64,000 nt of DNA. Origin: Anaerolineae bacterium. GTDB lineage: Bacteria > Chloroflexota > Anaerolineae > Promineifilales > Promineifilaceae. Of the stretch, positions 28,215 through 36,974 are shown piece by piece; within the stretch, counting starts at the first letter, position 1; each line of letters begins with the position of its first letter. The DNA is taken from the NCBI GenBank assembly GCA_030425205.1, contig JAUIAP010000002.1:186001-250000 (forward strand), read 5' to 3'. A program made the position numbers and the translations under genes. The notes below the pieces were generated by a model. That model was not told the DNA's origin. It did no database searches and saw nothing but the letters and a program-made list of their open reading frames with translations.

Positions 28215-28883
28215 TTACCCTGTCCAATCACGTAATGTTAAATCAGCGCGATGCACGTGCGTCGCAAGGGGATCGATGCCTAATGCTTGGATAATGTCGT
28301 TGGGTCTGCCCGCCTTGCCTTCTTCGGCCGAAAGCAGCATCTCCATTTTTACAGGTTCGCCATCAATCACATCCAAAGACTGGACGCGCGGCCGCAAATT
28401 ATACAATTTGCCACGATTTTTGCGGCCCGGCTTTTCAACCATGACCTTCTCAGCAGCTAGCATTGCGGCAACCCGCTGCGTCAAATCACTGCTGTTGACG
28501 GCCACATGGTTGAAGCGCACGATGAAGCGCGCCGCGACCGTCAACGTTGGCAATGCAGGCTGGCGAATATCAACTGTTTCAGCGGCGATGACCTCAATAC
28601 CGGGCGCCATCCGCGCTTGAAGTTGCGCCAACGCTTGCGCAGGTTCGATCTCCGTTTCCAGCCATAAATCGACCAGTTCACATTCGCTTGTGTAGCCAAG
28701 CGGCAGGGCTGATGCAAACTGCATTCGCGGCCGACGATTGAACCCCTGTGTGTACGCCATTGGGATCGCGGCTCGATTGAGCGCGCGTTCCCATGTGCGG
28801 TTCACGTCGAGATGACCAATCCAGCGAGCCGCTCCCAATTTGCGAAAAGTGACCCGCAGGCGTTGAACGTAGTTGGCTTGCAT
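28215..28883 (-). CDS. DUF2344 / TIGR03936 family protein
   Basis: 222 residues. Matches the DUF2344 family by RLRVTFRKLGAARWIGHLD, YTQGFNRRPRMQFASALPLGYTSECELVDLW and the C-terminal half AARFIVRFNHVAV. In many bacteria this domain is fused or adjacent to a TIGR03960-type radical SAM protein and ribonuclease E/G genes; neither is next to it here, where the neighbours are a CpXC protein upstream (15-base gap) and a glycosidase downstream. Function is not firmly established. Confidence 0.85.
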   Translation of the reverse strand: MQANYVQRLRVTFRKLGAARWIGHLDVNRTWERALNRAAIPMAYTQGFNRRPRMQFASALPLGYTSECELVDLWLETEIEPAQALAQLQARMAPGIEVIAAETVDIRQPALPTLTVAARFIVRFNHVAVNSSDLTQRVAAMLAAEKVMVEKPGRKNRGKLYNLRPRVQSLDVIDGEPVKMEMLLSAEEGKAGRPNDIIQALGIDPLATHVHRADLTLRDWTG

Positions 28884-28898
28884 TTTAAGTTTGCTGCT

Positions 28899-30248
28899 CT
28901 ATGCTGTTACGGCGAGACGTTGCTCAACGAGCGTGCGCAGTTGCCCGAGTCGAGCATGTAGTTCAGGCGGTGCGTCTGCGGGAAGTTCGGCCGAAAGTGC
29001 ATCAAACGCCTCTAACAAATCGGGCGTGACATATTGCGCGTTCGCAGCGAGGAATTTGTTCAACTCGTCTGGGCTGGGTGCTTGCAACATCGCTGTGATC
29101 ATCTGCATCGACGGGTCATTCGATTGCTGCATCATCTCTTCCAGCAGTTGCTTGATCTCTTTAAGCGCAAGGACACGATCGAGCTGCGCTTCATTGCGCG
29201 CCATCTCCAACTGTTGCTCAAGCGTGATCATAAACGCCTCGTCAATGCGCTCCGCATTTTGTTGGATAGCGAGCCGCTTATCGGACGCGGCCGCAATCGT
29301 GTTGACGGTATTCAACGCTTCCATCATCAACTGCGCCGACACTTTTTGCATCTCGTCGTAGATTTCTAACAGCCGCGTGCGGATCTCTGTTAAGCGATTG
29401 ACTTTGCCAGACTCGCCAGCTTTCGCCGCTGCGTCGATCTCTTGTGACAATGCGCCAAAAAATTCGTAGCTAATCGCCCCTGTCGCCTCGACAATTGCAT
29501 CGATCGTCGCGTCGTCATCCATATTTTTGATGACGTGTTGCGCGACCATTTGTGGGGTTACGCCGTCGTTTGCCTTCGCCTCTTGCTGGAGCGCACTCAT
29601 CGCCATCTGTCGCTTTTCAGCCCGCTTCCCCGCCTCCGTTTTCGTCATGAGATAGTACTGAAGGTTGGAAAGGCGCGTCATTGGCTCCGACTGCTGAGCC
29701 TGTACAGCTTGTTGTAAGGTCGCCTGTACCATCTGTACAAACCCATCGTCGTCGACGTCTGCCTTACGTTCATTGAGCAAATACGCCATCACATCGCTGT
29801 CAGCCTTGAGTAACGTTTGTAACAGTTCAACCTGTCGTTGCTGTTTTTGCAACATTTCAGGCGTGATCCCTTCCGTCTCATAGACTTTTTCCATGAACGT
29901 TTGCCAGCGGAAAATCTGCTGTGGCTGTAAAAGGTATGCACGACGCTTTTCTTGCGGCACGTTCTCAACGACGGCGCGCACCAACTGCCCCATCATGCGC
30001 TCTTGCTGATCGTAGGGTAGATTCAGTTCCATCGGCACAAACGTCATTAACAAGTCATGCGCTGAGTCGTGATAGACGAGTGGTGCGGCGACTTGGCCCG
30101 ACCAGCCACAATTTTGACATTGTGCGATGTTGAGACCACCGCCTAACAACGCCTGTTTAATTTGGGGGGCTTGGTCAACGTCTAATAGTTGATATACGTC
30201 GGCCGTAATGGGGCTGTGACAATTGGGACACTGAATTTGTGTTTGCAT
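28899..30248 (-). CDS. CpXC zinc-ribbon protein with long helical C-terminal region
   Basis: 449 residues. The N terminus has two zinc-knuckle pairs (CPNCHSPI and CQNCGWSG) in a CpXC-type domain (ITADVYQLLDVDQAPQIKQ; LLMTFVPMELNLPYDQQERM). From about 130 to the end the sequence is Gln/Glu/Ala/Leu-rich and predicted helical, including coiled-coil-like parts. Cytoplasmic. Role unknown; it heads a likely operon with DUF2344. Confidence 0.7.
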   Translation of the reverse strand: MQTQIQCPNCHSPITADVYQLLDVDQAPQIKQALLGGGLNIAQCQNCGWSGQVAAPLVYHDSAHDLLMTFVPMELNLPYDQQERMMGQLVRAVVENVPQEKRRAYLLQPQQIFRWQTFMEKVYETEGITPEMLQKQQRQVELLQTLLKADSDVMAYLLNERKADVDDDGFVQMVQATLQQAVQAQQSEPMTRLSNLQYYLMTKTEAGKRAEKRQMAMSALQQEAKANDGVTPQMVAQHVIKNMDDDATIDAIVEATGAISYEFFGALSQEIDAAAKAGESGKVNRLTEIRTRLLEIYDEMQKVSAQLMMEALNTVNTIAAASDKRLAIQQNAERIDEAFMITLEQQLEMARNEAQLDRVLALKEIKQLLEEMMQQSNDPSMQMITAMLQAPSPDELNKFLAANAQYVTPDLLEAFDALSAELPADAPPELHARLGQLRTLVEQRLAVTA

Positions 30249-30458
30249 CCGAGATCCGTTTCCGAACCGGCTTATAGGGCATAAAGAATAAGTTCCGCAA
30301 AGATAAAAGACAGTCTGAGTCCATCATCTAACAACCGATTTCTTCTCTTAAAGACCGATCAGCCAGTTCAACATAATTGATTGATAATTTTGCAGGGGAA
30401 AACCCGACGCACTATTCTAGCACGACGGGTATCTGAAAATACATCAGTATTCAGTAGA
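30249..30458. other. Intergenic region between carA and the CpXC gene, nothing recognised
   Basis: 210 bp on the leader side of the CpXC gene and the distal side of carA (both minus strand). No hairpin with T-run, no repeat of the word-hairpin type and no small gene was recognised. Confidence 0.4.
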
Positions 30459-31577
30459 TTATTCGCCTAGCATCGCGATGAATTTATCGAATAGCTCGTC
30501 GGAGTCGTGTGGGCCGGGTGAACTTTCGGGGTGATACTGGACAGAGAATGCGCGTTTACTAGGGATGTCCAGCCCCTCAACGACACCGTCATTTAGATTA
30601 GTGTGCGAAACCTGCACATCTGTGGGAAGGCTGTTAGGGTCAACAGCAAACCCATGATTGTGGCTAGAAATTTGCACTGAACCGCTCTCGGCCACCTGAA
30701 CAGGTTGATTGCCGCCGCGATGTCCAAATTTCATCTTAAACGTTTCACCCCCCAATGCCAGCCCAAGAATTTGATGTCCGAGACAGATGCCAAAGAGCGG
30801 CTTTTTGCCGACGAGATCGCGCACTGCGTCGATGGCATAGGTGACGGCTGCGGGATCGCCGGGCCCATTGCTGAGGAAGATCCCATCGGGGTTGAGGGCG
30901 AGCGTTTTTTCGGCCGAATATCCACCCGGCACAACCGTAATCCGACACCCACGCGCCGCCAGCAGCTTCAACATATTCTTTTTGATCCCGAAATCGTAGG
31001 CGACAATGTGATAGTTACTCGTTGCAGTATCGATTTTCGCTTGGTTCGGCGTCCACCAATTTTCACCCTGCGTCCAGTGGTAGGGTTCGGCAGATGTGAC
31101 CTCTTGAACGAGATCGAGCCCATTCATATCACGACTCGCACGTGCCAGCGCAATTAGGCGATCGGGATCGGGGTCGCTGCTGCTGATTGCACCCCGCATG
31201 GCGCCATTGTCGCGGATGTGGCGCACGAGCGCACGGGTGTCTACTTCGGTGATGCCAACGATGCCGCGTTCTTGCAGATAATCACCCAAACTTTGCCGCG
31301 CACGCCAATTACTGACGACGGGGCTGAGATGACGAATGATCATTCCGGCAGCCCAAATGCGGCTGCTTTCATCATCTTCAGGTGTCACGCCATAGTTGCC
31401 GATGTGTGGCTGGGTCATCGTCACCATCTGCCCATGATACGAAGGGTCGGTCAAAATTTCCTGATACCCCGTCATGCTGGTGTTAAAAACGACTTCGCCA
31501 GTTGTGTCTCCAACTGCGCCAAAACCGATGCCGTCAAAAAGGGTTCCATCTTCCAATGCAAGTAATGCTGTATTCAT
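30459..31577 (-). CDS. carA: Carbamoyl-phosphate synthase small subunit
   Basis: Glutaminase subunit that feeds ammonia to CarB for pyrimidine and arginine synthesis. 372 residues. N-terminal CPSase domain (LALEDGTLFDGIGFG, GEVVFNTSMTGYQEILTDPSY); C-terminal class I glutamine amidotransferase with nucleophile Cys in LFGICLGHQILGLA and catalytic His-Glu in VQYHPESSPGPHDSDELF. carB is not adjacent. The intergenic space upstream holds AACTAGCAACTAGCAACTTTT repeats (31615-31637). Confidence 0.95.
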   Translation of the reverse strand: MNTALLALEDGTLFDGIGFGAVGDTTGEVVFNTSMTGYQEILTDPSYHGQMVTMTQPHIGNYGVTPEDDESSRIWAAGMIIRHLSPVVSNWRARQSLGDYLQERGIVGITEVDTRALVRHIRDNGAMRGAISSSDPDPDRLIALARASRDMNGLDLVQEVTSAEPYHWTQGENWWTPNQAKIDTATSNYHIVAYDFGIKKNMLKLLAARGCRITVVPGGYSAEKTLALNPDGIFLSNGPGDPAAVTYAIDAVRDLVGKKPLFGICLGHQILGLALGGETFKMKFGHRGGNQPVQVAESGSVQISSHNHGFAVDPNSLPTDVQVSHTNLNDGVVEGLDIPSKRAFSVQYHPESSPGPHDSDELFDKFIAMLGE

Positions 31578-31754
31578 AAAAAAGGGCTACTTGCAAGTGG
31601 TTAATTGACACCACCAGCAACTAGCAACTAGCAACTTTTCCCAAATTGCCGCATTTTAACACCTCCATACTATGAATTCATACGGAAAAGTGTCCAATAT
31701 ACGACTTTTTGTTTACACTATTGGTAACAGTTAACGTGAGACTAGGAGTATGCT
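31578..31754. other. Divergent intergenic region with short word repeats
   Basis: Between carA (minus) and the large lipoprotein gene (plus). It contains the tandem word AGCAACT (three copies near 31618-31636) and a CTTGCAAG palindrome, similar in style to the word-repeat hairpins elsewhere. AGGAG at 31745 serves the downstream GTG start. Confidence 0.45.
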
Positions 31755-34205
31755 GTGAACGTTAAAGCCTTTTTCTTGATCCTTTTGCTGCTAATCGCAG
31801 CCTGTCGTGATAGTTCCCCCACTGATATAACTGAATTGCCGACTAAGTCGCCGACGGAAGTCCCGCTCGCGTTTACCCCTGAAACGCAGTTTGTTCCCGA
31901 CGCAACGAGCGAGAGTGAAAACCCCTCAATCGTCGTCGAAGTTGCTACACAAGAGCCGACGAGTGAGCCTGCGGAAGCGTATCCAGTTGCTGAAACTGCA
32001 ACGACTCCGGCAGAGCCTGTTGTTGTGGAGCAGCCACCGCTTGGAATTTTGCCTGCGGCTGTCTACTTTATTGATGGCGTGACGAAACAGGTGACGCGCA
32101 TGGAGCGTGATGGGTTGACAACGACGATGGTGACGGATGAGGCGACGGGGGTGGAGGAGTTTGCGATTTCGGCCGATATGCTGGTCTATGAAACCAATAA
32201 CGATCTCGTTGCTTTAAACCTAACAAGCGGCGAGCGACATGTTTTGGTGACGGGCGACAAGATGAGCGATGCCGTTCTGCTAGGCGAGGCAGTGTTTAGT
32301 CCGATCAATGCCCCAACCATTTCCCCAGATGGCTCACAGGTCGCATTTGCGCTCAACGGCATTCAAACGATCGCGTTGCAAGGCGACGCGCAACCAACGA
32401 TGCGACTGCCCAGTGATCCAACACCAGACTTTAGCGATCCCAACGTGGTCATCCCTGAAGGTCTCTTGCGTTACTACTTTGGCGCACAATGGTCACCCGA
32501 TGGCTCTCAGTTGGCGGTAGAGTTTGCCTATTTCCCAGAAGGGGGCGGCATCGGCATATTCGATTTGACAGATGGCAGTTTTACTGACATCACCGAGATT
32601 GCGCAGGCAAATGGGGCCGTCGGCTGCTGTGAATTCAAATGGCTCGCGCCGGGTCAAGCGTTGTTGGCAAGCGATTTACTCGTCTATGGAACGCCGGGTG
32701 TCGCCCAAGTTGACACTGTTGCCAAAACCGTCACCCCATTGATTACGAGTTTGGGTGACAGCGATGAGTTACCAACGCTATTCCGTGCACCAACCCAAGA
32801 TGGGGCAGGGCGCACGCTTGCCTTTGCCGGCGAGTTAAGTTCGCTCGATGCACCTGCTAGCTACTTCCAAATTGTCCAAATCAATTCAGATAGCTCGACA
32901 TCTGTCTTGCAAGACGGTCTGTTTGCGCTGGAACAGAGCGTGTTATGGACACCAAATGGTGATGGTGTTTTGATCGGAGAAGGGCGCACGCCGTTCCCAG
33001 CGGGCGTCAATGGTGGCACGTTTTGGGTGCAACTCGCTGGTGAAGTGGTCACGCTGCCCGTTGAAGGGCGCAACTTCCGTTGGGCTGTAACCGAAGCTGC
33101 GCCATTGGCTCAGTTGGATATTGCGGGATTGCGTGAGATGGCATCGGCCGATCTGCTTACTAACATGCCAGATGGCGAAATCGCCATACGCCGCATCCTT
33201 GCCAAAGATCGGCTGCTCTATATCGCCCACACGGTCGGGTCGCGCTCTTATGATCCCCCATCCGAACACATGCTTGGTATTTACGAATATGTCAACGGCA
33301 CGTGGGAGCTACTCGGATTGACCCCGCTCGGTGATGACGGTCTAGATCAGGCCAGTTCGCTGGGGTATGGGCCCGACTATATGGGTGAGGGTTCAGTGAT
33401 GCAAGTTTTCATTGAGCCAACCAACCTCTGGTTATTTGTCTCTGGCGGTGTCGGCGCACATAGTGGGGTCGCCAAACTGTTCAAGTTTGATGGTATGCAA
33501 TTACAATCTGTGGCACGCAATGACAACGGTAGTCCGTTTGCAGGATGGGTCGAAGATCTAAATGGCGACGGTTTGCAGGAGTTGATCTTTGACGACACAG
33601 ACCCCTATATTTTTTGCTACGCCTGTGGCGTGCGGCGCGTCGAATTTGAGGTGATGAGTTGGAATGGGTCGGCATTAGAAACGGTTGCGCTGCGCCAAGT
33701 TGAGGGCAATGAGGCCAATAATCGCGCTGTTGAATTGGCTCAGGCTGGCCTCTGGATCGATGCTGCCGGTAGTGCCTATCAGTTGCGTGAGATGGAAGAT
33801 GCAACCGTGCAGTGGAATGCATATCTAATCGACTTGACCAGTCGTTATCGCGTGCTGGTGGCCGAATCAGCCTACCCGATTATGTCGCGCATGTATACCG
33901 GTGATTATTTTGGCGCGGTCGCACCATTCAGTGGACTTGCACCTGAAACTATTTTCGACATCAACGGTGAGCTATTTGCCGGGACGGTCGCAGATGGCTG
34001 GACAGACACGATGTTTCCTGAAATCATCGAGACAACGACGAGGGCAATCGCGGCGAAGCCAGAAGAGGCGGGGGCGTATTTCTTGCGCGGATGGGCTAAG
34101 TTCTTTATGAATGATGGGTCGGCGTTGGAAGATATTGCGAGATCGGCCGAATTATCCCCAAGCAATCCGACCTTCACAGCCGCTCGTGACTATCTGACGC
34201 CGTAA
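31755..34205 (+). CDS. Large lipoprotein with beta-propeller-like and TPR-like regions
   Basis: 816 residues from a GTG with AGGAG upstream. Lipoprotein signal (FLILLLLIAACRDS), then a Pro/Thr/Glu linker to about 90. The middle (about 100-450) has TolB/WD40-type repeats (ISPDGSQVAFALNG, WSPDGSQLAVEFAYF, WTPNGDGVLIGEG). A region near 600-630 resembles FG-GAP/VCBS-type repeats (DLNGDGLQELIFDDTD). The C terminus counts items per step (AYFLRGWAKFFMNDGSALEDIARSAEL), as in TPR motifs. Function unknown; probably an extracellular, membrane-anchored sensor or scaffold. It stands alone. Confidence 0.7.
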   Translation: MNVKAFFLILLLLIAACRDSSPTDITELPTKSPTEVPLAFTPETQFVPDATSESENPSIVVEVATQEPTSEPAEAYPVAETATTPAEPVVVEQPPLGILPAAVYFIDGVTKQVTRMERDGLTTTMVTDEATGVEEFAISADMLVYETNNDLVALNLTSGERHVLVTGDKMSDAVLLGEAVFSPINAPTISPDGSQVAFALNGIQTIALQGDAQPTMRLPSDPTPDFSDPNVVIPEGLLRYYFGAQWSPDGSQLAVEFAYFPEGGGIGIFDLTDGSFTDITEIAQANGAVGCCEFKWLAPGQALLASDLLVYGTPGVAQVDTVAKTVTPLITSLGDSDELPTLFRAPTQDGAGRTLAFAGELSSLDAPASYFQIVQINSDSSTSVLQDGLFALEQSVLWTPNGDGVLIGEGRTPFPAGVNGGTFWVQLAGEVVTLPVEGRNFRWAVTEAAPLAQLDIAGLREMASADLLTNMPDGEIAIRRILAKDRLLYIAHTVGSRSYDPPSEHMLGIYEYVNGTWELLGLTPLGDDGLDQASSLGYGPDYMGEGSVMQVFIEPTNLWLFVSGGVGAHSGVAKLFKFDGMQLQSVARNDNGSPFAGWVEDLNGDGLQELIFDDTDPYIFCYACGVRRVEFEVMSWNGSALETVALRQVEGNEANNRAVELAQAGLWIDAAGSAYQLREMEDATVQWNAYLIDLTSRYRVLVAESAYPIMSRMYTGDYFGAVAPFSGLAPETIFDINGELFAGTVADGWTDTMFPEIIETTTRAIAAKPEEAGAYFLRGWAKFFMNDGSALEDIARSAELSPSNPTFTAARDYLTP

Positions 34206-34245
34206 GCGGATATAGCTGCCGTCGAGCAAATCGCCTCGTAACAAC

Positions 34246-34303
34246 TATTGCGTATTGCGTATTGCGTATCGACTTCTAGATACGCAATACGCAATACGCA
34301 ATA
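34246..34303. repeat. 24-bp perfect word-repeat hairpin (ATTGCGT family)
   Basis: Three copies of TATTGCG then their exact reverse complement: arms 34246-34269 and 34280-34303, 24 bp with no mismatch, 10-base loop. Same word and loop length as the hairpin at 20221-20264. It lies between convergent genes (lipoprotein on plus, permease on minus) and may also act as a terminator, although no T-run follows. Confidence 0.95.
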
Positions 34304-34310
34304 CATTTCC

Positions 34311-35348
34311 TCATCCCCCCGAATTCCCAAAAACCCCTTGCTTACCAACATAACGCGCGCGAATCCCTTGCAGCAATTCAAACGAGAGGACAATGAGACC
34401 GATCATGACACCCCCAAGTGATGAGTCGAGTCCCAGCGAAATACGCAGCGACGTGCCACCCACACTTGCGGCCGCAAAAAAGAAGGCGATGGGAGCCAGC
34501 CACGCGCCTTTAAAGGCGGAAAGCAACACGATCAAAATGCCTAAAAACCCATGCCCGCCAGAGATGCTGGGGATGAGTTGATGACGAAAACCCGCTAACA
34601 ACAATGCGCCAGCCAAACCCGCACATGAACCACAGGCGAGATAGGCAGAAAGCAGCACGCGCTGAGTGGGAATGCCGAGCAGAATAGCGGAGCGTAAATT
34701 TTTACCGACGGCCTTGAGTTGCAAGCCCCAAATCGTGCCGCGCAACGTTAAATAGACGATGCTGGCGACGACAACAGCTAAGATTAAGCTGACAACGCTA
34801 ACCCGTAATGTGCCAATCGTGGGCAGCCAAATCGTGCGAGGCAGCGTCTCGCTCGCACTGACATTGCTCGACCCCACCTGCTTCCATGGCCCAGCGATCA
34901 GATAAATTGTCAACCCGTTGACGACATAGTTCAGCGCGAGACCGCCGAAAATCTCGTTGACATTGCCATAAATTTTCAGCAGCGCAACGATCAATCCCCA
35001 GAACATCCCGCCGATGATGCCAGCGACTATCATGCCTAAGATGGCGATAAATCCATTGCTCTCCCAAAAAAGGCGAGCCGCCGCAAATGCGAAGACCGCA
35101 CCCATCCCGATCTGCCCTTCAATTCCGATATTCCACTGTCCAGCGCGAAAGCTGATCAGAAGGCCGGCTGAAACGATTGTTAGCGATGTCCAGACGACGA
35201 GCGTATCGGCAACTTTAATCGACGTGCCAAGTGAGCCACGCACAAGGGTTTGGTAGACGGCGACGGGATTTTCGCCCAGCATGACGATGAGCAATGAGGC
35301 AATGATAAGCGCGGATAGCAGCGGGAGGATTGGGGTTAAGCGGTGCAT
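34311..35348 (-). CDS. BMP-type ABC importer permease (NupP/YufP-like)
   Basis: About 345 residues, roughly ten membrane segments, BPD_transp_2 family: GQWNIGIEGQIGMGAVFA, GLIVALLKIYGNVNEIFGGLALNYVVNGL, AVGKNLRSAILLGIPTQRVLL. Third gene of a nucleoside-type importer (BmpA, double ATPase, permease). These systems usually encode two different permeases; only this one is present, and its downstream neighbour is on the other strand. The ATG at 35348 is preferred because the upstream 21 codons translate a CACGCACCACG repeat. Confidence 0.88.
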   Translation of the reverse strand: MHRLTPILPLLSALIIASLLIVMLGENPVAVYQTLVRGSLGTSIKVADTLVVWTSLTIVSAGLLISFRAGQWNIGIEGQIGMGAVFAFAAARLFWESNGFIAILGMIVAGIIGGMFWGLIVALLKIYGNVNEIFGGLALNYVVNGLTIYLIAGPWKQVGSSNVSASETLPRTIWLPTIGTLRVSVVSLILAVVVASIVYLTLRGTIWGLQLKAVGKNLRSAILLGIPTQRVLLSAYLACGSCAGLAGALLLAGFRHQLIPSISGGHGFLGILIVLLSAFKGAWLAPIAFFFAAASVGGTSLRISLGLDSSLGGVMIGLIVLSFELLQGIRARYVGKQGVFGNSGG

Positions 35349-35360
35349 GATCAGATGGGA

Positions 35361-35398
35361 GAGAATAAAGCGTGATACGTGGTGCGTGGTGCGTGCAA
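35361..35398. repeat. Unpaired GTGGTGCGTG word repeat
   Basis: ACGTGGTGCGTGGTGCGTG (35371-35392 region) carries the word that builds one arm of the hairpin at 45018-45079, without a full complementary arm (only GACGCGCCACC follows). It lies between the importer ATPase and permease genes. Confidence 0.6.
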
Positions 35399-35455
35399 TG
35401 AGACGCGCCACCTATGTTTCACCAGATTTTCAAATTTCTACGAGGTCGGTTTGTC

Positions 35456-36934
35456 TCACAATTTTTTGCCGCCAATCAGATAGCCGAGAGCCTCAATCGT
35501 CGTTTCAGAGGTTGAGATGTCTGCAATGATTTGACCATCAAAACAGACCCAGATGCGGTCGCTGTATTGGAAAATTTCGTCGAGATCGGCTGAACTAAAC
35601 ATAATCGCCGTGCCATCTTCGCGCCGTGCCAACAGTTTGCCCCAGATGTATTGCGCCGATTCGACATCGAGGCCGCGCGTCGGATGCTCCATAATGAGCA
35701 AGCGCAATTGGTCGGGAAGGAGGGCGAGTAGCGTGCGCTGTTGGTTACCCCCAGAGAGCGATTCGACGGTGCTTTCGGGACGACCTTTGATATTAAATTC
35801 GGCAATATCGGCCGATGCCGCCGCGTTCGCGTCATCCCACGCAATCAAGCGCGCCCGCTCATGCTTTTTCTGCCGCAATCGCCGCGCCAACACGACATGT
35901 TCCGCGATGGTTAACCCTTCCACCAGCCCCTCTTCCATCCGGTCGGCTGGCATAAAGGCGACGCCAGCCGCAGCGTAGCTAGGATACGTTTTGCCCGTTA
36001 GATTTTGCGAGTCAATGGTGATAGTGCCTGATTTGGGTCGCAGCAATCCCGCACATGCCTGCATCAATAAGCGTTGCCCCGACCCTTCTAAGCCCGCCAC
36101 GCCGATCACCTCGCCAGCCTGCACCGTTGCCGTAACATCGTGCATGGTCATGCGATAATCGGTGACAGCGAGATTTTCCAGCTGCAATAGTGACTTGCCC
36201 AGTGGGACGGACGGGCGTTCACTCGTCGTCATCACCTGCCCGAACATCGACGTGACGAGTGCTTCAATGTCAAACGGACGCACCATTTCGGCAACCAGCT
36301 TACCCTGACGCAGCACCGCGACATTGTCGCAAAGCTCCTCGACATCCTCTAGCTTATGGGAGACGAAAATGATCGATTTCCCTGTCTCAGCCAGCTTTTT
36401 GAGCGTCGCAAAGAGCAGCACCTTTTGCGGTGCGGAGATGCCCGTTGTTGGCTCATCCAAAATTAACGTGTCAACGCCACGCCAGAGCAAGCGGATAATC
36501 TCAAGCTGCTGGCGTTCACCGACGGTAATCTCATTGACAAAGGCATTGGGGTCGAGAGAGAAGTTGAACTGAGTGCAGAGATCGCGAAAGGCGATTTCGG
36601 CCGATTTTGTATCGAGACCCATCCCCTCACATCCGACGAGAAAATTGGACAGGAGCCGCATGGGAGGAAAGTCGAGTGGGTCTTGATGCAGCATCCCCAC
36701 GCCATGCGCGATGGCATCTTGTGGTGAGACGAGCTGGACAGACTGTTTGTTTAACAACAGTTCGCCAGAGTCGGACGAGATAAATCCAGACAACACCTTC
36801 ATCAAGGTGCTTTTGCCCGCGCCATTCTCGCCCAACAGCCCTTGAATAGTGCCACCCTCGACGGTCAACGTAATGTCGTCGTTGGCACGCACCGGCCCAA
36901 ATGTCTTGGTGATGTTTTTTAGTTCAACCTGCAT
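35456..36934 (-). CDS. Sugar/nucleoside ABC importer ATPase with two ABC domains (NupO-like)
   Basis: 492 residues, tandem ABC domains as in RbsA/XylG/NupO. First domain Walker A LLGENGAGKSTLMKVL, signature VNEITVGERQQLEIIRLL, Walker B TLILDEPTTGISAPQ. Second domain GVAGLEGSGQRLLMQACAGL (degenerate P-loop, usual for this group), signature VESLSGGNQQRTLLALL, LLIMEHPTRGLDVESAQ. Between the BmpA-like and permease genes on the same strand. Confidence 0.93.
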   Translation of the reverse strand: MQVELKNITKTFGPVRANDDITLTVEGGTIQGLLGENGAGKSTLMKVLSGFISSDSGELLLNKQSVQLVSPQDAIAHGVGMLHQDPLDFPPMRLLSNFLVGCEGMGLDTKSAEIAFRDLCTQFNFSLDPNAFVNEITVGERQQLEIIRLLWRGVDTLILDEPTTGISAPQKVLLFATLKKLAETGKSIIFVSHKLEDVEELCDNVAVLRQGKLVAEMVRPFDIEALVTSMFGQVMTTSERPSVPLGKSLLQLENLAVTDYRMTMHDVTATVQAGEVIGVAGLEGSGQRLLMQACAGLLRPKSGTITIDSQNLTGKTYPSYAAAGVAFMPADRMEEGLVEGLTIAEHVVLARRLRQKKHERARLIAWDDANAAASADIAEFNIKGRPESTVESLSGGNQQRTLLALLPDQLRLLIMEHPTRGLDVESAQYIWGKLLARREDGTAIMFSSADLDEIFQYSDRIWVCFDGQIIADISTSETTIEALGYLIGGKKL

Positions 36935-36974
36935 GAGGACGGGGTGCAGCGTACTGCACCCCTGCTATATCTAT

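Noticed and set aside
34246-34303. CRISPR-like repeats
   Set aside because: The repeated word is only about 8 bp, contiguous, and mirrored by its reverse complement; there are no spacers and no cas genes.
35349-35411. Longer N terminus for the BMP permease
   Set aside because: The extra codons translate a GTGGTGCGTG repeat and precede the natural start of the first membrane segment.
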